A stretch of DNA of 64,000 nt from Misgurnus anguillicaudatus (GCF_027580225.2 NW_027395277.1:682001-746000); one strand, 5' to 3'; positions 1 through 11,336 are shown, counted from the stretch's first letter. Program-made: numbers and translations. Notes: a model not told the origin generated them from the letters alone.

Positions 1-3000
1 CTCAGAATCACTATCATCTTCACCTTCTTCATTCTGATCGTCATCTTCATCGTCACTGTCTTCATTATCATCTTCTTCTTCTTCCTCTTCACAGTCATCA
101 TCATCCTGCTCACCTTCATCATCCTCATCATCTTCTTCTTCATCAGATTCTTCCTCTGGACTTTCATTTCCTTCCACATCTAGATTTCTACCAGAGGGCA
201 ACTCACTTTGCCCACCTTTCCCAGCAGGATGAAATGGGTTGAATGAAAAGGAGAAAAAAATTGAAGAGTTAGACATCGTCTGAAACAAAGACACCATGAG
301 GGTTACCTTATAAGTGTTGCTGAATGGGTCGGAGCTCATCTGGGATGGGTGGGGTAAAGAAGCAGGTAAGGATGCTACGGGAAGTTGGGTTGAGGAGCTG
401 CGGGAAGGGAGGGGTGGATACTTTCCAGCTTTTCCCTCACTCTCTGACTCTGATCCGCTCCAGGATTTGACTGGATTCGCTATGTCTACAGGAACATACA
501 TTGAAAGGCAATGCTCAGTACGCCTTTAAGTTAAAAGAGCCAATCGCCTCATCTCATTTTGCTAGAATGCATATGCACATCTGCTAAAAAATCATTTTAA
601 TATTTGATACGTAAGCACAGCCAACAGTTTTGCATGTCAGTAACATAGGAAAAGTCGCCAGGTGAACTGAGTTATATTAAAGGAACTACTCTACAGGACA
701 AGGCTTCAAAATACTGCACAACCACAATGCAAAACGAGCATCATACAGACGTATAGGTTTACCCTCGATCTTTTCTCTTTTGGAGGCACTTATGAGTTTC
801 TTCAGGTTTACTTTCTGTTTCTGTAAAAACAGAGTTTTGATTATATTTATTAACGTTATATAAATTCAAAATATTGCCATGTACAGGGTGACAGAATGGA
901 GAAATACCTTTGGGCTGCAGTCTATCTCTTGATCATCTTCTGAGGAAGCCCATGAGTCTGCAGCTCCACTTTTTGATGCCCTTTAATGAAAAAAAAATGG
1001 CATGATTAAAACCCATTACAGCATTTGCAGTTGTAATCTCTAGATGTTTTATTACTCATTTCTGTCTAAAAAAAATCTATTAAATTCATCTTACCTGCTA
1101 ATGGAGTCTGTGTGGGAAATGTCTTCTGTATCTGAGGAGAGAAATACAATACAGATTACTGAGTAAGGACTGTGATATAAATATAATACAGGTGACCAAA
1201 TAATAATAATAATAATAATAATAATAGCATGAAAAAGTTTGTTGTTTGATCAACACTGAATCTAACTACAGTAGCTATTTGTCTTTAAAAAGGGGTCATA
1301 TCCAACTCTCTATTTTTTTTATTGTTGGGACCATACAATTGCACCCATGAAGATTTTTAAATGAGATGTTTTGCAGTGTTCCATTAAGTTTAAACCCCAC
1401 GATTTTCATGATATGACCCCTTTAAAGTCAACATGAAAAGATGTGTTGACCCTAACGTCACAAACACAGCAAAAAGAAGCACAGATTCTACCAACACACC
1501 ATTTTTGTCTTTAGGTTCTGCAACACCAAATAAACTTGTTGTTGTGTCTATTCTACAGTACATACACACCTTTCCCTGCTCCTGCAAAACTGCTTCCTGC
1601 TGCTACGGCAGGTGAGCGTGATATAACAGTGGAAACACAACCAAGCAAAATTCAAAACACTGCAGGTAATACTGCAAACCACTGTGACAGACAAACCATA
1701 TCATACATACATATTTATAAGTGCGGACAACACTAAAATCATTGAATTATGAATCGCTAAACAAAATATTTCTCACCGTCTTTATCCAAAGCTGGTCCTC
1801 CCAGATGCAAACCGGCCCCGATACCGCCAGGGCTGCCCAGCATGGATGCCCCTCTGTTTTTACCGGAAGTGAAATGGGATGGAGACTGCAGAGATTTTCT
1901 TTTGGTACCATGCTCAATGATCAGATGAGAACAGCTAGAAACCACAAGACACACATTTTTATTGTCCATGAAGATGTATGTTATGCAAATGTAAGCAGTC
2001 AAATTTTAAGTCCTTACGCGTGATGTCCATTCATGACGGCATAATCATCGGAGGACCATCCTTTATCGTCTTTCGCTGTGATGTCGGCATCGTACTGCAG
2101 GAGCAAACGCACCATGCTGATTTGACCATTGCACGCTGCTATCATCAACACAGACCTGAGCAGAAAAATAAAGATGCAGGGTTCCCACACCTTAGTTAAC
2201 TTTAAATTCAAGGACCTTTCAAGGACTTTCCAGGTCCAATACCCTCAAATTCAAGGACTAAATGTGGGGGCACATTTCAGGTGAGAGCAAGGTTACATTG
2301 TGTTACCTTTTAAGATTGTTACAGTTCCCTTTTGAGGGAACTCGCGCTGCGTCACTGCGGTGACACTTTGGAGACGCTTCCAGGGGTAAGTGCATCTGAA
2401 TGTGTATATCAAATTCAACCAATGTTGAGGCTTAATGACATGACAGGGTGACGCGAGAGCCAGGAAGTATATCGCTATCTGAAATATTGCCAAAGACGGC
2501 GTTACAGGGATGCAGGAAGTATGGCAAGGGAGACGCAGCGTCTCGTTCCCTTCTCAGGAAACAACAGTTACATACGTAACCCGAGACGTTTTCATGTGTC
2601 AAACACAACTATGCAAAAAAGCATTTTGGAATGAATCAACATTCGCATACAGAAGATATAAGCATTTAAAGCGAAAGATGGAATGTGATATTGACCAAAC
2701 AACACAGAAAAATGCTGACAAGCCCTGGTCACGGTATGCTTTTGTTGTCTGGTGAGCAAACATGGACCCCTGTTCATTTTTAGTAAAATTAGTAAACTTT
2801 TCTTTGTAGTTCCCATCTTACCGTTGCTCTTGGTTCTTCACATTAACATCTGCGCCTTCTTTCAACAGAAGCTCCGTCATGTCTGTATGGTTTTCCATCA
2901 CAGCCAGCATCAATGGAGTGTTCCCATCCTATTCATCCAATAAAAGAAACACTTAGCAGGATTGTACTTAATTGTAATACAATCCTTTAAAACCAACAAC

Positions 3001-3704
3001 GACTGAAACCTAACGCAATGTGCTTACTTAAGTATTACCTTGTTCTGGGCGTTGATGTTGGCCGCATGCTCCAACAGCTGCATGGCCACAGGTAGGGAGG
3101 GGATACGGGCGGCCAGGTGTAGTGCTGTGTTTCCATTGATGTCCACCAGGTTTGGGTCAGCCTCATGATCCAGGAGCAAAGATACGCACCGGTCCTGCTC
3201 ACACTGAACCGCCTGCCGTGCAACCAAAGACAAAGACATGCAAATTAACTTTTAATGCTAATATTTTTCCCAGAACTCCTAAAAACATACAAATGTACCT
3301 TCATTAAGGCGGACCGGTTCTGATTGTCGCATAAGTTTAGTTTGACTTTGTTCTCCACCAAGAACTGAACCACATCTGTGTGTCCACAGGCACAAGCGAT
3401 GTGTAAGGCGGTTCTGTAGGTCCAATCAAAGAGGATTATGACGTAAGCGACATACTTAAGACAGGTTAAGGTTTAAGTGCACCGAGCATTACCTGTTATC
3501 TTTGTCTAGCTGGTTTAAATCGCTCTTTTTGGCCAGTTGTCTAAGTTTGGTCACATCTCCACCGTACGCAGCCTTATGGACCTTCCCGAGGTCTTTCTCC
3601 TTCACATCATAGCTGGCCGAAAGCACGCTGCCCGTCTCAGATGGGCTGGGGGAGCCCTTCTTTTTCTTGAAGTTGAATATTTTCTTCATGATACGTGATG
3701 GCAC
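1..3704 (-). CDS. ankrd26: ANKRD26-type ankyrin-repeat protein, 5' part of gene
   Basis: Coding exons read on the minus strand: 3704-3493, 3413-3299, 3212-3039, 2928-2822, 2155-2018, 1934-1777, 1131-1095, 980-908, 820-763, and 485 to the left edge. All phases join. The start is MPSRIMKKIFNF; the internal MKKIF (3689) matches the mammalian ANKRD26 start and is the alternative start. A lead with KDLGKVHKAAYGGD is followed by about five ankyrin repeats (TALHIACACGHTDVV, NTALHLAARIPSLPVA, NTPLMLAVMENHTDM and others). After them come a serine-rich stretch with DSWASSEDDQE, a basic KKLISASKREK segment, and a strongly acidic Asp/Glu run at the edge. This order matches the ANKRD26/CCDC144/POTE family. 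In mammals ANKRD26 is a large coiled-coil protein of centriolar distal appendages; the coiled-coil half would lie beyond the window. Close relatives in this family are hard to separate from the N-terminal half alone. Confidence 0.85.
1200..1226. repeat. (AAT)n microsatellite
   Basis: About nine AAT units in an intron of the ankyrin gene. Confidence 0.9.
2180..2285. repeat. Dispersed repeat fragment (AATTCAAGGACC type)
   Basis: An intronic stretch with AAATTCAAGGACCTTTC repeated in degenerate form and ending near GTGGGGGCACATTTCAG. Similar wording (TTCCATGATATTCC, CCTTGACTTTCAATG) recurs at about 35800-35920. It looks like a fragment of a known fish dispersed repeat; the family is not identified. 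Confidence 0.45.
2318..2590. repeat. Inverted-repeat element with GTTCCCTT ends
   Basis: It opens with TTACAGTTCCCTTTTGAGGG followed by a GCGCTGCGTC segment, and closes with GCGTCTCGTTCCCTTCTC, GGAAACAACAG and ACGTAACCCGAGACG. The end sequences are imperfect inverted copies of each other. It lies in an intron of the ankyrin gene and resembles an abundant cyprinid dispersed element. Exact ends are uncertain. Confidence 0.55.
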
Positions 3705-4400
3705 ATTTCCCTCAGCCGATCGGAGTCTACCTGACCTTCAGGTACTGATCACCTCACATGTCTCATCCTCTAATACTAAAGCCTGAAAAAGAGGATTAGA
3801 GTTATTTAATAATGACAGAGAGATAGCCGGTCACATGCAAGCGCAGCCAGCGTTCCTTGTACAACCAATTATACATTTAGTACAAATAAATGCATATTAT
3901 TTACAGTTTAATATGCAGTCATCTGGCCTGGGTGTCCAGTACTGTAGTGATACCATAGTACAATGATGGTAAAAGATGGTAACACTAACAAACCTTTTCA
4001 TGTATTTACAATATACTCTTAGATATTACAATCTAAGAATGTTATTGAATTACAATGGTACATGTCCAAAATACTATGGTAAGACAGTGTTATCTTGACT
4101 AAGCTATAAGCAGATAATCTATAAGATAAGAGGAATATTTGATAATTTAATTTAACACGTAAAGCAATGCTTTCAAAATATAAACCGCGTACATTTAAAG
4201 TATGTAATTTCACACCGATCAGCTCATCTTGACACGTTAATCTAGACAACCAAATAATGCGACGTGGATACAAACTCACCTAGTTACATTGTCATTTGTT
4301 GTAAAGTGTCTGGTCGGCAATGTTGTTTTTAATAAATTAAAACAAGAAAATTGCTCAAAAATGATGTGTATTATCAAGGAGGAGGACGCATCGAGTTTCC
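3705..4400 (-). other. 5' noncoding exons of the ankyrin gene
   Basis: The first coding exon continues upstream to a good acceptor (CTCTTTTTCAG), giving an exon of about 3493-3782. A strong donor (CTAG followed by GTGAGT on the minus strand) ends a noncoding exon at 4280, whose 5' limit I place only roughly near 4400. The intron between them (3783-4279) shows no coding content. Splice sites were read by eye; the transcription start is inferred. Confidence 0.55.
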
Positions 4401-4445
4401 TCAGAACGCTGAGCCGTTTACGATGCTAGCAAGCTAGTTGCTTCT

Positions 4446-4459
4446 GTTACCATAGCAAC
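4446..4459. promoter_or_regulatory. RFX X-box motif
   Basis: GTTACCATAGCAAC fits the vertebrate X-box consensus GTNRCC-N(0-3)-RGYAAC exactly. It lies about 165 bases upstream of the donor of the first noncoding exon of the ANKRD26-type gene. RFX factors acting through X-boxes drive ciliary and centriolar genes, and ANKRD26 is a centriole appendage protein, so position and biology agree. Confidence 0.6.
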
Positions 4460-4835
4460 AGTATAATATCTTATCTTATTTTATCTTATCTTATTCTATT
4501 ATCAAGTTGTAGAATTACATAAACAAAACGAATGGGAATTCTGCGGTTAGGGGAAATGTTATATATGTATTAAAACTTGGATGTTTTGCTATTTATTAAT
4601 ATACAAACGGAACTCGTTATGTTTGACACAAGTTTCCACACGGAACGTAACACGCGGAAACCAAAAGGAGGAGGCGGGTTTTAGGACGTCCTCATCCTCC
4701 ATTGGACGGTTTAAATTAATGACAGGCATATGTATCTTCCAATGATTACTCAGACTTTGGCCTGAGAAACTCGATTATGATTGGTCAAATCTGATTGGTT
4801 AGAGTACAACACGTTTTGAGCAGGTGGTTAAAAGC

Positions 4836-4953
4836 AAGAACCGACAGGCAAATGACGACAAAATACCGCGAGAGCAATTCGAGTAATCATACGGCGAAGA
4901 ATAATATTGATTCGCTCTCGCGGTACTTTGACGTCATCCGCCAGTCAGTTCTT
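4836..4953. repeat. Short hairpin (43-bp inverted arms)
   Basis: The left arm begins AAGAACCGACAGGC and includes TACCGCGAGAGC. The right arm ends GCCAGTCAGTTCTT and includes GCTCTCGCGGTA. The arms match as inverted copies at roughly four of five bases. It is about 118 bases long and located between the ankyrin gene promoter and the prion gene. It could be a tiny MITE or a promoter-linked palindrome. Confidence 0.6.
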
Positions 4954-6300
4954 TTGGTGTGAAGCTGAACGCACCTAATGCTTTTCATGTACCAAAATAA
5001 GATGTACCTATTGCTTGTTTATTGTTCAAGGTTAAAATATTTAGAAATATGAGCTATCATTTTGTACTGTAACTGCAAAAGAGGTTGTTAAGTGTTTGAT
5101 GCCTGTTCATTTTGCCTAGTAAGATTCTTGCATTATGAATACTCTTGTTTTCAACAAACATATGCACTAATTTCTGCATTAATTTGTCAACATTTAATTA
5201 TTTTGATATGTGATGTAATATTGTAGTCAATAGTATGCACATAGGCCTATAGGCCTATCCATAGCATTAAACCATTATAAACAAAGAATGTTCCTTCCAT
5301 TGGCAGAAAGTGCATTTAGCATTTAAAGCGGAAATCGAGTTTACACCATCATGCCAGAATAAGCTCATTCACCCATTTGTGTATCTCAGACATTAGCTAG
5401 AGAGTTATAATTTAAAATCCTTTACCACTCTACAAACAATAGACTGTCCTGACATGTGGTTTCATCTTAGCATTACTGTACTGACTTTCTTTAACTCTAC
5501 CTTTCATCATCTTTAAAAGCTCATTAATGTCAGTGTTTAAATCATCTCTAAAATGTTTACTTCACTTCCAGGAGCTGAATCAGATCAAATGAGATGCTTT
5601 GACAAAGAAAATCAAACAAAATAATGAACGAAAGAAAAACTACTGTTTAATGCATAAATCAAGAGAAAATTTGGTTAAAAATAAATTTTTGCTAATGTAG
5701 TTTCAGTGTGAATACAAATCAGGACTCAAAAGTGAATTCTGTCCAATTTAGGAAGCAAGATGTGTGTTTGAAATGGGCTGCCGAAGCTCAAATGCACCAC
5801 TTCTGTTTATTTATTTTTTTGCAGCCACATTTTGGAAAAAAAATTCTGTTTGAGTTATTGTTTTGGTTTTTTATGGCATATAAACTTCTGTCACTGTTCC
5901 TGTTTGTCCTGGGAAAAGGAGAAGTGTCATTAACAAACTGGCTTTTATTAGTCAAATAAAAATAAAGATTAGTGAGATGGGAAGTAAACATGATGACTTA
6001 AATTAAATAAGAAAATAAATAAATAAAATGATAACCAATTAAAGCAATATGTTTATTATTAAAACATTTCCAGTAGGAAATTTAAAACATTGAATTTTAG
6101 AAAATCTGCCACAGCCATTTAAACCTTGCTACTGAAATGATTAAAAATCAATACTTATATTCCTTTGTCTCTCAAAAATTGTTAGTTTAAGGTTTAGTCC
6201 AACATATTAGGAGAATCAGTTCTCACGCTAAATGAATAAGTGTGGGATAATTACATTGAAGTTTTTTTATATAACGTTATATAATTACAGTATCCGTCAG
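4954..6300. other. Intergenic, nothing recognised
   Basis: AT-rich spacer between the ankyrin gene promoter and the prion gene first exon. I see no conserved coding segment, RNA gene or clear transposon end. Short open frames here (for example 5708-5959) have no recognisable similarity. Confidence 0.6.
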
Positions 6301-6339
6301 AGGGTTCTGGTAAATGACGTCAGAAAGGATTAGGGACAG

Positions 6340-6467
6340 ACAATACGCATGCGCAGACAGGGGGCTCGTTTCGGGATCGCGCACGGTCTCGGAAACTTTC
6401 GTCACTAACAGGAACGCGCCTGGGGATCAACATTCATCGGGGAGACCGTACTGAAATCAACACGCAG
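6340..6467 (+). other. Prion gene 5' noncoding exon and promoter
   Basis: A small CpG-rich block (GCATGCGCAGACAGGGGG, CGCGCACGGTCTCGG) ends in a clear donor, AACACGCAG followed by GTACTG, at 6467. GCATGCGC resembles an NRF1 half site. The next good acceptor on this strand that precedes a coding ATG is at 9586-9588, so this is the likely first exon of the prion gene, separated by a 3.1 kb intron. A noncoding first exon is usual for PRNP genes. The transcription start is inferred. Confidence 0.5.
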
Positions 6468-7340
6468 GTACTGTAGCGATTAAATCTGATTTGTAATCGT
6501 AACAAACAGCGCATTTTATGTTTTATTTGGTCGTCGTTGATAAATCTGGTTGTTTGCTTTATAATAACAGGTGTATTTAGGTCACACGCACGCCTAATAA
6601 TAGTACCGTTATTTAAAGCATTTGTAAACACGTAAAAAATCTAGACGACAGTAAATCTACGCCACACGCGGGCATTTACAGTTGTTGTCAACAGCTTAGA
6701 AACTGCTATTTGTATTTATTGTTTATTTAAATATAATGCGTTTGTTACTAACATTTTGCGCAGTTATATAATCTATTTGTGTTTAGTGCTAACGTTATTT
6801 TAGTATTGTCAAATTCATTGAATGTAATGTATTGTAATGGATTGTAATGGATTTCCTTGAAATGTTTAATGAATCCTGAGATAAAAGCTTGGATGGATGT
6901 TAAAAATGGCCCCCATGCAGTAAAACACACCCTCCTTGATCCTATAGGCTACTGTTTTCATACCTAACACTGCATTTGACATCAATGATCATGATGATAA
7001 TCCTGTTTTTAAATGAACTGGACAATTATTTATTATTTTGGAATGATTTAGATAAAATATTGCAGAATTATGTTAGATATAAAGCTACCAGTATGTTCAT
7101 AGTCTACTTATGTTTTGTTTATTTACATTTTGCATCAAATATGTATCACTGGAGAATTATGCATTATACTTTATGGATGAATTTACTTGCTTTAAAGGAA
7201 TAGTTTGTCCAGAATTGTAAAATTGTGTGTTGGTTATAAACATCAATGCTGTTGTTTATCCTTGGATCAAATAATATGTAAAAATTAAATGTTACAACAG
7301 CAGTACATGGGGGCCATATCTGTCAAGCTCCAATAAAGAC

Positions 7341-7500
7341 AAACACTCTAAATAAGAGGTTAAATTAACCCAAATGTTTATAATTGACCCAACAATGGAT
7401 TAAAACAACCCAGCGTTTTGGGCTGAAACAACCCAACGGTTTGGTTCATCCCTTTTGACCCAATGCTGGGCTAAAAATAACCCAGTTTTTTTCATGTATA
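7341..7500. repeat. Degenerate AACCCAGC repeat
   Basis: Repeated, partly inverted units around AACCCAGC, TGGGCT and TTGACCCAA. A fragment of the same type lies at about 18405-18475. A common low-complexity mobile remnant in fish; it lies in prion gene intron 1. Confidence 0.55.
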
Positions 7501-7970
7501 CTAAAAATCTTTATTTATTTTGGGCACTAATAACAAAAATATTAGGTCAGTGGTACAGATAAATCCCAAAATACACAAGATGGCCTGACTGCAGAACACG
7601 ACATCCAGATCCAACTCCGTGGTCGTCAACATTTGCTCTTAAGTTATCAATATAAATCTCAGAGATTAACAACCCAGTTGGCTATACATTATCACATTTA
7701 TTACATGGCTAGTTGCTCATATGAGGAAATATATAGACACAAAAATGTTATTTTATATTTTTAATTTGTAAGAAATGTAAACCTTCATGTTTTCTAATGG
7801 CTGAAAGCAAAGACGTGATGAAACAAGTTCAATGTTCAATGTATTCATTCGTAGGTATTTAACTGCACCTGGTAAGATAACTCGTTCTAGATGTGTCTTT
7901 TCTTGTTTGCTTTTACTCCAAAACATTAAAACAAGAAACCTTACATTTCGCCTTATAGGAACTACTTTAA

Positions 7971-8186
7971 AGGCGGAGTCCATGATGTTTGAAAGCCAAT
8001 GTTGATATTTGAAATCACCTAAACAAACACGCCCCTACCCCAATAGAATCTGGACCTTCTGTTGATAGACCCGCCCCACACATACGCAACCCGGCATTTG
8101 ATTTGATTTGATTGGCTATAAGTGTGTTTTGGTAGTCGGCCCGTCTCCTTTTCCAAACCGTTTTTCAAACGTCGTGGACTCCGCCT
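7971..8186. mobile_element. MITE flanked by TTAA
   Basis: The ends are inverted copies: AGGCGGAGTCCATGATGTTT on the left, and ACGTCGTGGACTCCGCCT on the right. TTAA flanks both sides (7967-7970 and 8187-8190), the target duplication of piggyBac-like transposons. It is 216 bases long and noncoding. Confidence 0.75.
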
Positions 8187-8190
8187 TTAA

Positions 8191-8427
8191 GGGGTGGTTT
8201 CCCGGACAGGAATTAGCTTATGCCAGGACGAGGCCTTAGTTTAATTAGGAAATATAACTAATTTTAACATGCCTTACTAAAACCGTTACTTGTGTGTATT
8301 TTGAGGCACAACAAAGGACGCTAATGTATTTTCAGTTATTTCACTGCAAGTAGTTTTTTTAGTTTGGACAGCTCTTACATTTATTTTAGTCTAGGACTAG
8401 TCTAATCCCTGTTCAGGAAACCGCCCC
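8191..8427. mobile_element. MITE with GGGGYGGTTTCCCGGAC ends, copy 1
   Basis: Starts GGGGTGGTTTCCCGGACAGG and ends CAGGAAACCGCCCC. TAA lies on both sides, suggesting a 3-bp duplication as in PIF/Harbinger elements. It abuts the preceding TTAA element with no spacer. A second copy lies at 9295-9533. Confidence 0.75.
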
Positions 8428-8640
8428 TAATTGTAGTAATTTAGGAGCAAAGTTTGTTTTTCCGTCAAAAGAATAACTTAATTTAATTACGACGCAGTGC
8501 GGAAATGCAACTCACCGACACGTGTATGATGTGGCTGACCAATCAAAATGCAGTGGGAAAAGATCCAGCTCCACCCCTGGATCTGGATCCAACCCTGTCC
8601 CCTGTATGTCGCGTTCTGTAGTTAGGCGCTAATGGAATAC

Positions 8641-8757
8641 ACTAGTCAACATTTGAAATTGATCAAAAAAGTTTTTCAAAGTTATCCTAAAACAAAAACT
8701 TTTGAGACAACTTTTATGGAAGTTTGTAATCCACTTCAAATATTGACACGTGTAGTT
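8641..8757. mobile_element. Small hairpin MITE, AGTCAACATTTGAA ends, copy 1
   Basis: AGTCAACATTTGAAATTGAT on the left and CACTTCAAATATTGAC on the right form inverted ends. A related copy lies at 27296-27412 (AGTCAACATTTGAAGTGGAT and CCACTTCAAATGAG). Confidence 0.6.
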
Positions 8758-8898
8758 TGTAGACTTTGATGTTTATTAGGTCAGGCAAGCCATTGCAGGT
8801 TTACTGCTCATAACTTTTGCTATTATTTAGTTTAGCCTGCTATCAAAGCACCTAACTGTTATAATAACAGTTAGGTGATATGTTATAATAACAGTTAG

Positions 8899-9200
8899 GT
8901 GATAATTTCGATAATTTGCATGCGATATCACGCGCATCTCGTCAGTGAAGCCAGCTGCTTTCAGATGGAGAAGCATTTACCACACAAAGCCGTGGTTCGC
9001 TGACAAGCTGGGCCATATCGCATGCGCTATGTCCGCAATAATTAATGTGAAATTGCCCCGATTGTCAGTGAACTACGGCTTTGTGTAGTAAATGCTGCTC
9101 CATCTGAAAGCAGCTGATGGTGATTTACTTCTAATCACGGAACCGGCTTCACTGACGAGATGCGGAGTAACAATTACATGCAAATTATAGCACATCCCTA
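8899..9200. mobile_element. Long hairpin element
   Basis: The left arm holds CATCTCGTCAGTGAAGCC, CAGCTGCTTTCAGATGGAG and CACAAAGCCGTGGTTC. The right arm holds the inverted forms in reverse order (GAACTACGGCTTTGTG, CTCCATCTGAAAGCAGCTG, GGCTTCACTGACGAGATG). A two-arm foldback without coding content, in prion gene intron 1. Confidence 0.7.
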
Positions 9201-9294
9201 CTTAGAATTATTAGGTTGTTTAACAGAACACCGTGTTTAGCATAATGAGTGTAAGTTCATGCATGTAAATAGACTTGACCACATCACACATATA

Positions 9295-9533
9295 GGGGCG
9301 GTTTCCCGGACCAGGATTAGCTTAATCCAGGACTGGGCCTTAGTTTAATTAGGAAATATAACTAGTTTTAAACAACGTGCCTTATTAAAAACATTACCTG
9401 TGTGCATCTTGAAGTAAAACAAAGGGCCCTGATGTATTTTAAGATCTGTAAGTGAAAGTTGTTTTCAGTTTGGAGAGCTCTTAAAAGTGTTTAAGTCTAG
9501 GACTAGTCTAATCCCTGTCCGGGAAACCGCCCC
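9295..9533. mobile_element. MITE with GGGGCGGTTTCCCGGAC ends, copy 2
   Basis: Inverted ends GGGGCGGTTTCCCGGACCAG and CTGTCCGGGAAACCGCCCC, flanked by ATA on both sides (3-bp duplication). It ends 55 bases before the exon boundary of the prion coding exon. Confidence 0.85.
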
Positions 9534-9590
9534 ATACAGTTGACAAATATTTTCATTAAATTTTGCAAATGATATTGTCTTTCCACAGAA

Positions 9591-11336
9591 ATGGCTCGTC
9601 TAACAGTACTAGTGCTCTTAATGGCTCTTGTGGTCTTGGCTGTGGGCAAACGAGGAGGAGGGAGTAAAGGTGGGTTCAGTTGGGGCAAAACTAGTAGTAA
9701 CAAAGGTGGATCCAGCACTGGAACTCAAGGTGGCAGCAGCAGCAGTAACAAAGGTACATCATCAAAAACACACGATACACATTCAGCTCCAGTAAACTAC
9801 CCTCGGCAACCTCAGGTACCAAACCGGAATCCTGGAGGTGGATACCCTGCTCAAGGTAGCTACCCAGGCCGAAATCCAGCACAAGGTGGTTACCCAGCTC
9901 AGGGTGGAGTTCCAGCTCAAGGTGGTTACCCAGCTCAGGGTGGCTATCCAGCTCAAGGTAGCTACCCAGGGAGAAATCCAGCACAGGGTGGTTACCCAGC
10001 CCAAGGTGGTTACCCAGCCCAAGGTGGTTATCCAGCCCAAGGTGGTTATCCAGCTCAAGGTAGCTACCCTGGCCGAAATCCAGCACAGGGTGGTTACCCA
10101 GCTCAAGGTGGCTACCCAGCCCAAGGAGGTTACCCTGCTCAAGGTGGCTACCCAGCCCGGAATCCAGCACAAGGTGGTTACCCAGCTCAAGGAGGCTACC
10201 CAGGGGGAGCAGGCTCTTACCCCAATAGGTACCCTGGACAAGCAGGAGGAAACCCCTACCCAGCTGGAGGCTCTTATCCAGGCTATCCAGTCCGAGGAGG
10301 AGGAGGCTCCTATCCTAACCAGTATGGAGGGGGTGCAGTAAGACCAGGAGCAGGTGCAGGTGCATACCCTTACTGGAACCCCAATAACAAAATCATGAGT
10401 CCAGGCTACGGTGGTAACTACGGTTCTTATGGGCGTAACAATTACGGTGCTGGTAGATCACCCTTTGCCCAGTCCGTGCAGAACATGGGTATGGGTCCTT
10501 CCATGAACTCAAAGGGATTCGGCAAGCAGGCACTTATGGCCGCAGGGGTCGGAGCAGTTGCCGGCATGGCTATCGGCTACGGTATCGGAAGTTTTCCCCG
10601 CCCTCGTTTTAATTTCAACAACCCGCAGGAAGAATATTATTATAATAACTACATGTACAGACGCTATGGGCAAACACCCCCTAACGGCAATGTGAATCAG
10701 AACACCAACTCTCAAGGTGTCAGGCCAGACGGTTCTGTATCAACTTCTGGGGGTCAAAGTAACAATGACCCTCATGACATTTTCCAGAATCCTCCACCTC
10801 AGTCTTATGATAAGTACATGGACAACTGCATGAAAAGGAAAGACTTGCTGCGAGAGAAGCGTAATATCAGATCAAGGAGATCCATGGATCTACTTGAGCT
10901 TCAAGCTGCAGCTGGTGGTGAGGAGGCTACTGATTCTGCTGTCGCCCAAGAAGATCCCACAAGCACCAATTTAACCCTTGAAAGAGCTGCATCTGAAACC
11001 AGTACAAATGGCCCCTTATTAGAAACCCCGAAACTGACTGAAACACCCGGTCAACATCAGAAGCAAACCCAGGGTATAGAAGAGGTACCTAAGGATGACG
11101 ATGATACCGTTAGCATTATGGAGATTGGCTATCCTGCGTTAATCGAGCAAATTAAAGCACGACGCTGTGTAGAGCTGTACATGGTTTATGCAGAACAGCA
11201 TGCAGCAAAACAGGTGCAAGATCGTAGTAAAGTCGATCAACAAACCAGAGGCAACAATGGTCACCTTTCTGGACCTCTTGGACATGGAGTAGTCCTTACA
11301 AGCATTCTGTCTATTATCATCAGTTCCTTTCTATAA
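9591..11336 (+). CDS. prnp: Prion protein (fish PrP)
   Basis: A single coding exon for 581 residues, preceded by an acceptor (TTTCCACAG) two bases before the ATG. Order: signal peptide (about 1-19), a Lys/Gly/Ser-rich stretch, and a Gly-Tyr-Pro repeat region (about 82-235) with twelve exact GGYPAQ units interrupted by SYPGRNPAQ. Next comes the hallmark hydrophobic palindrome-like segment [20 protein letters not shown] (about 313-332). The C-terminal domain has Cys413 and Cys526, the expected disulfide pair, and an N-glycosylation site at Asn460 (NLT). A hydrophobic GPI-anchor signal ends in [13 protein letters not shown]. This layout is that of fish PrP, which is longer than mammalian PrP. 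Fish have two PrP paralogues and I cannot say with certainty which this is; the presence of chid1 nearby makes the zebrafish prnpb (PrP2) type plausible. Repeat number is likely polymorphic. Confidence 0.93.
   Translation: MARLTVLVLLMALVVLAVGKRGGGSKGGFSWGKTSSNKGGSSTGTQGGSSSSNKGTSSKTHDTHSAPVNYPRQPQVPNRNPGGGYPAQGSYPGRNPAQGGYPAQGGVPAQGGYPAQGGYPAQGSYPGRNPAQGGYPAQGGYPAQGGYPAQGGYPAQGSYPGRNPAQGGYPAQGGYPAQGGYPAQGGYPARNPAQGGYPAQGGYPGGAGSYPNRYPGQAGGNPYPAGGSYPGYPVRGGGGSYPNQYGGGAVRPGAGAGAYPYWNPNNKIMSPGYGGNYGSYGRNNYGAGRSPFAQSVQNMGMGPSMNSKGFGKQALMAAGVGAVAGMAIGYGIGSFPRPRFNFNNPQEEYYYNNYMYRRYGQTPPNGNVNQNTNSQGVRPDGSVSTSGGQSNNDPHDIFQNPPPQSYDKYMDNCMKRKDLLREKRNIRSRRSMDLLELQAAAGGEEATDSAVAQEDPTSTNLTLERAASETSTNGPLLETPKLTETPGQHQKQTQGIEEVPKDDDDTVSIMEIGYPALIEQIKARRCVELYMVYAEQHAAKQVQDRSKVDQQTRGNNGHLSGPLGHGVVLTSILSIIISSFL
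9837..10205 (+). repeat. GGYPAQ-coding tandem repeat
   Basis: An in-frame 18-base repeat coding GGYPAQ inside the prion gene. It is organised as three higher-order blocks of three to four units, each opened by a [10 protein letters not shown] or RNPAQ spacer. One unit is GGVPAQ. Bases within units vary mostly at third positions. Confidence 0.9.

Noticed and set aside
1199..1226. Regular short repeats as a possible CRISPR array
   Set aside because: This is a simple AAT microsatellite; no spaced repeat array exists in the window and the genome is vertebrate.
9691..10341. Long open frames antisense and out of frame across the prion repeat (about 150-167 codons)
   Set aside because: They are by-products of the regular 18-base repeat; no start context or similarity, and the prion frame is unmistakable.
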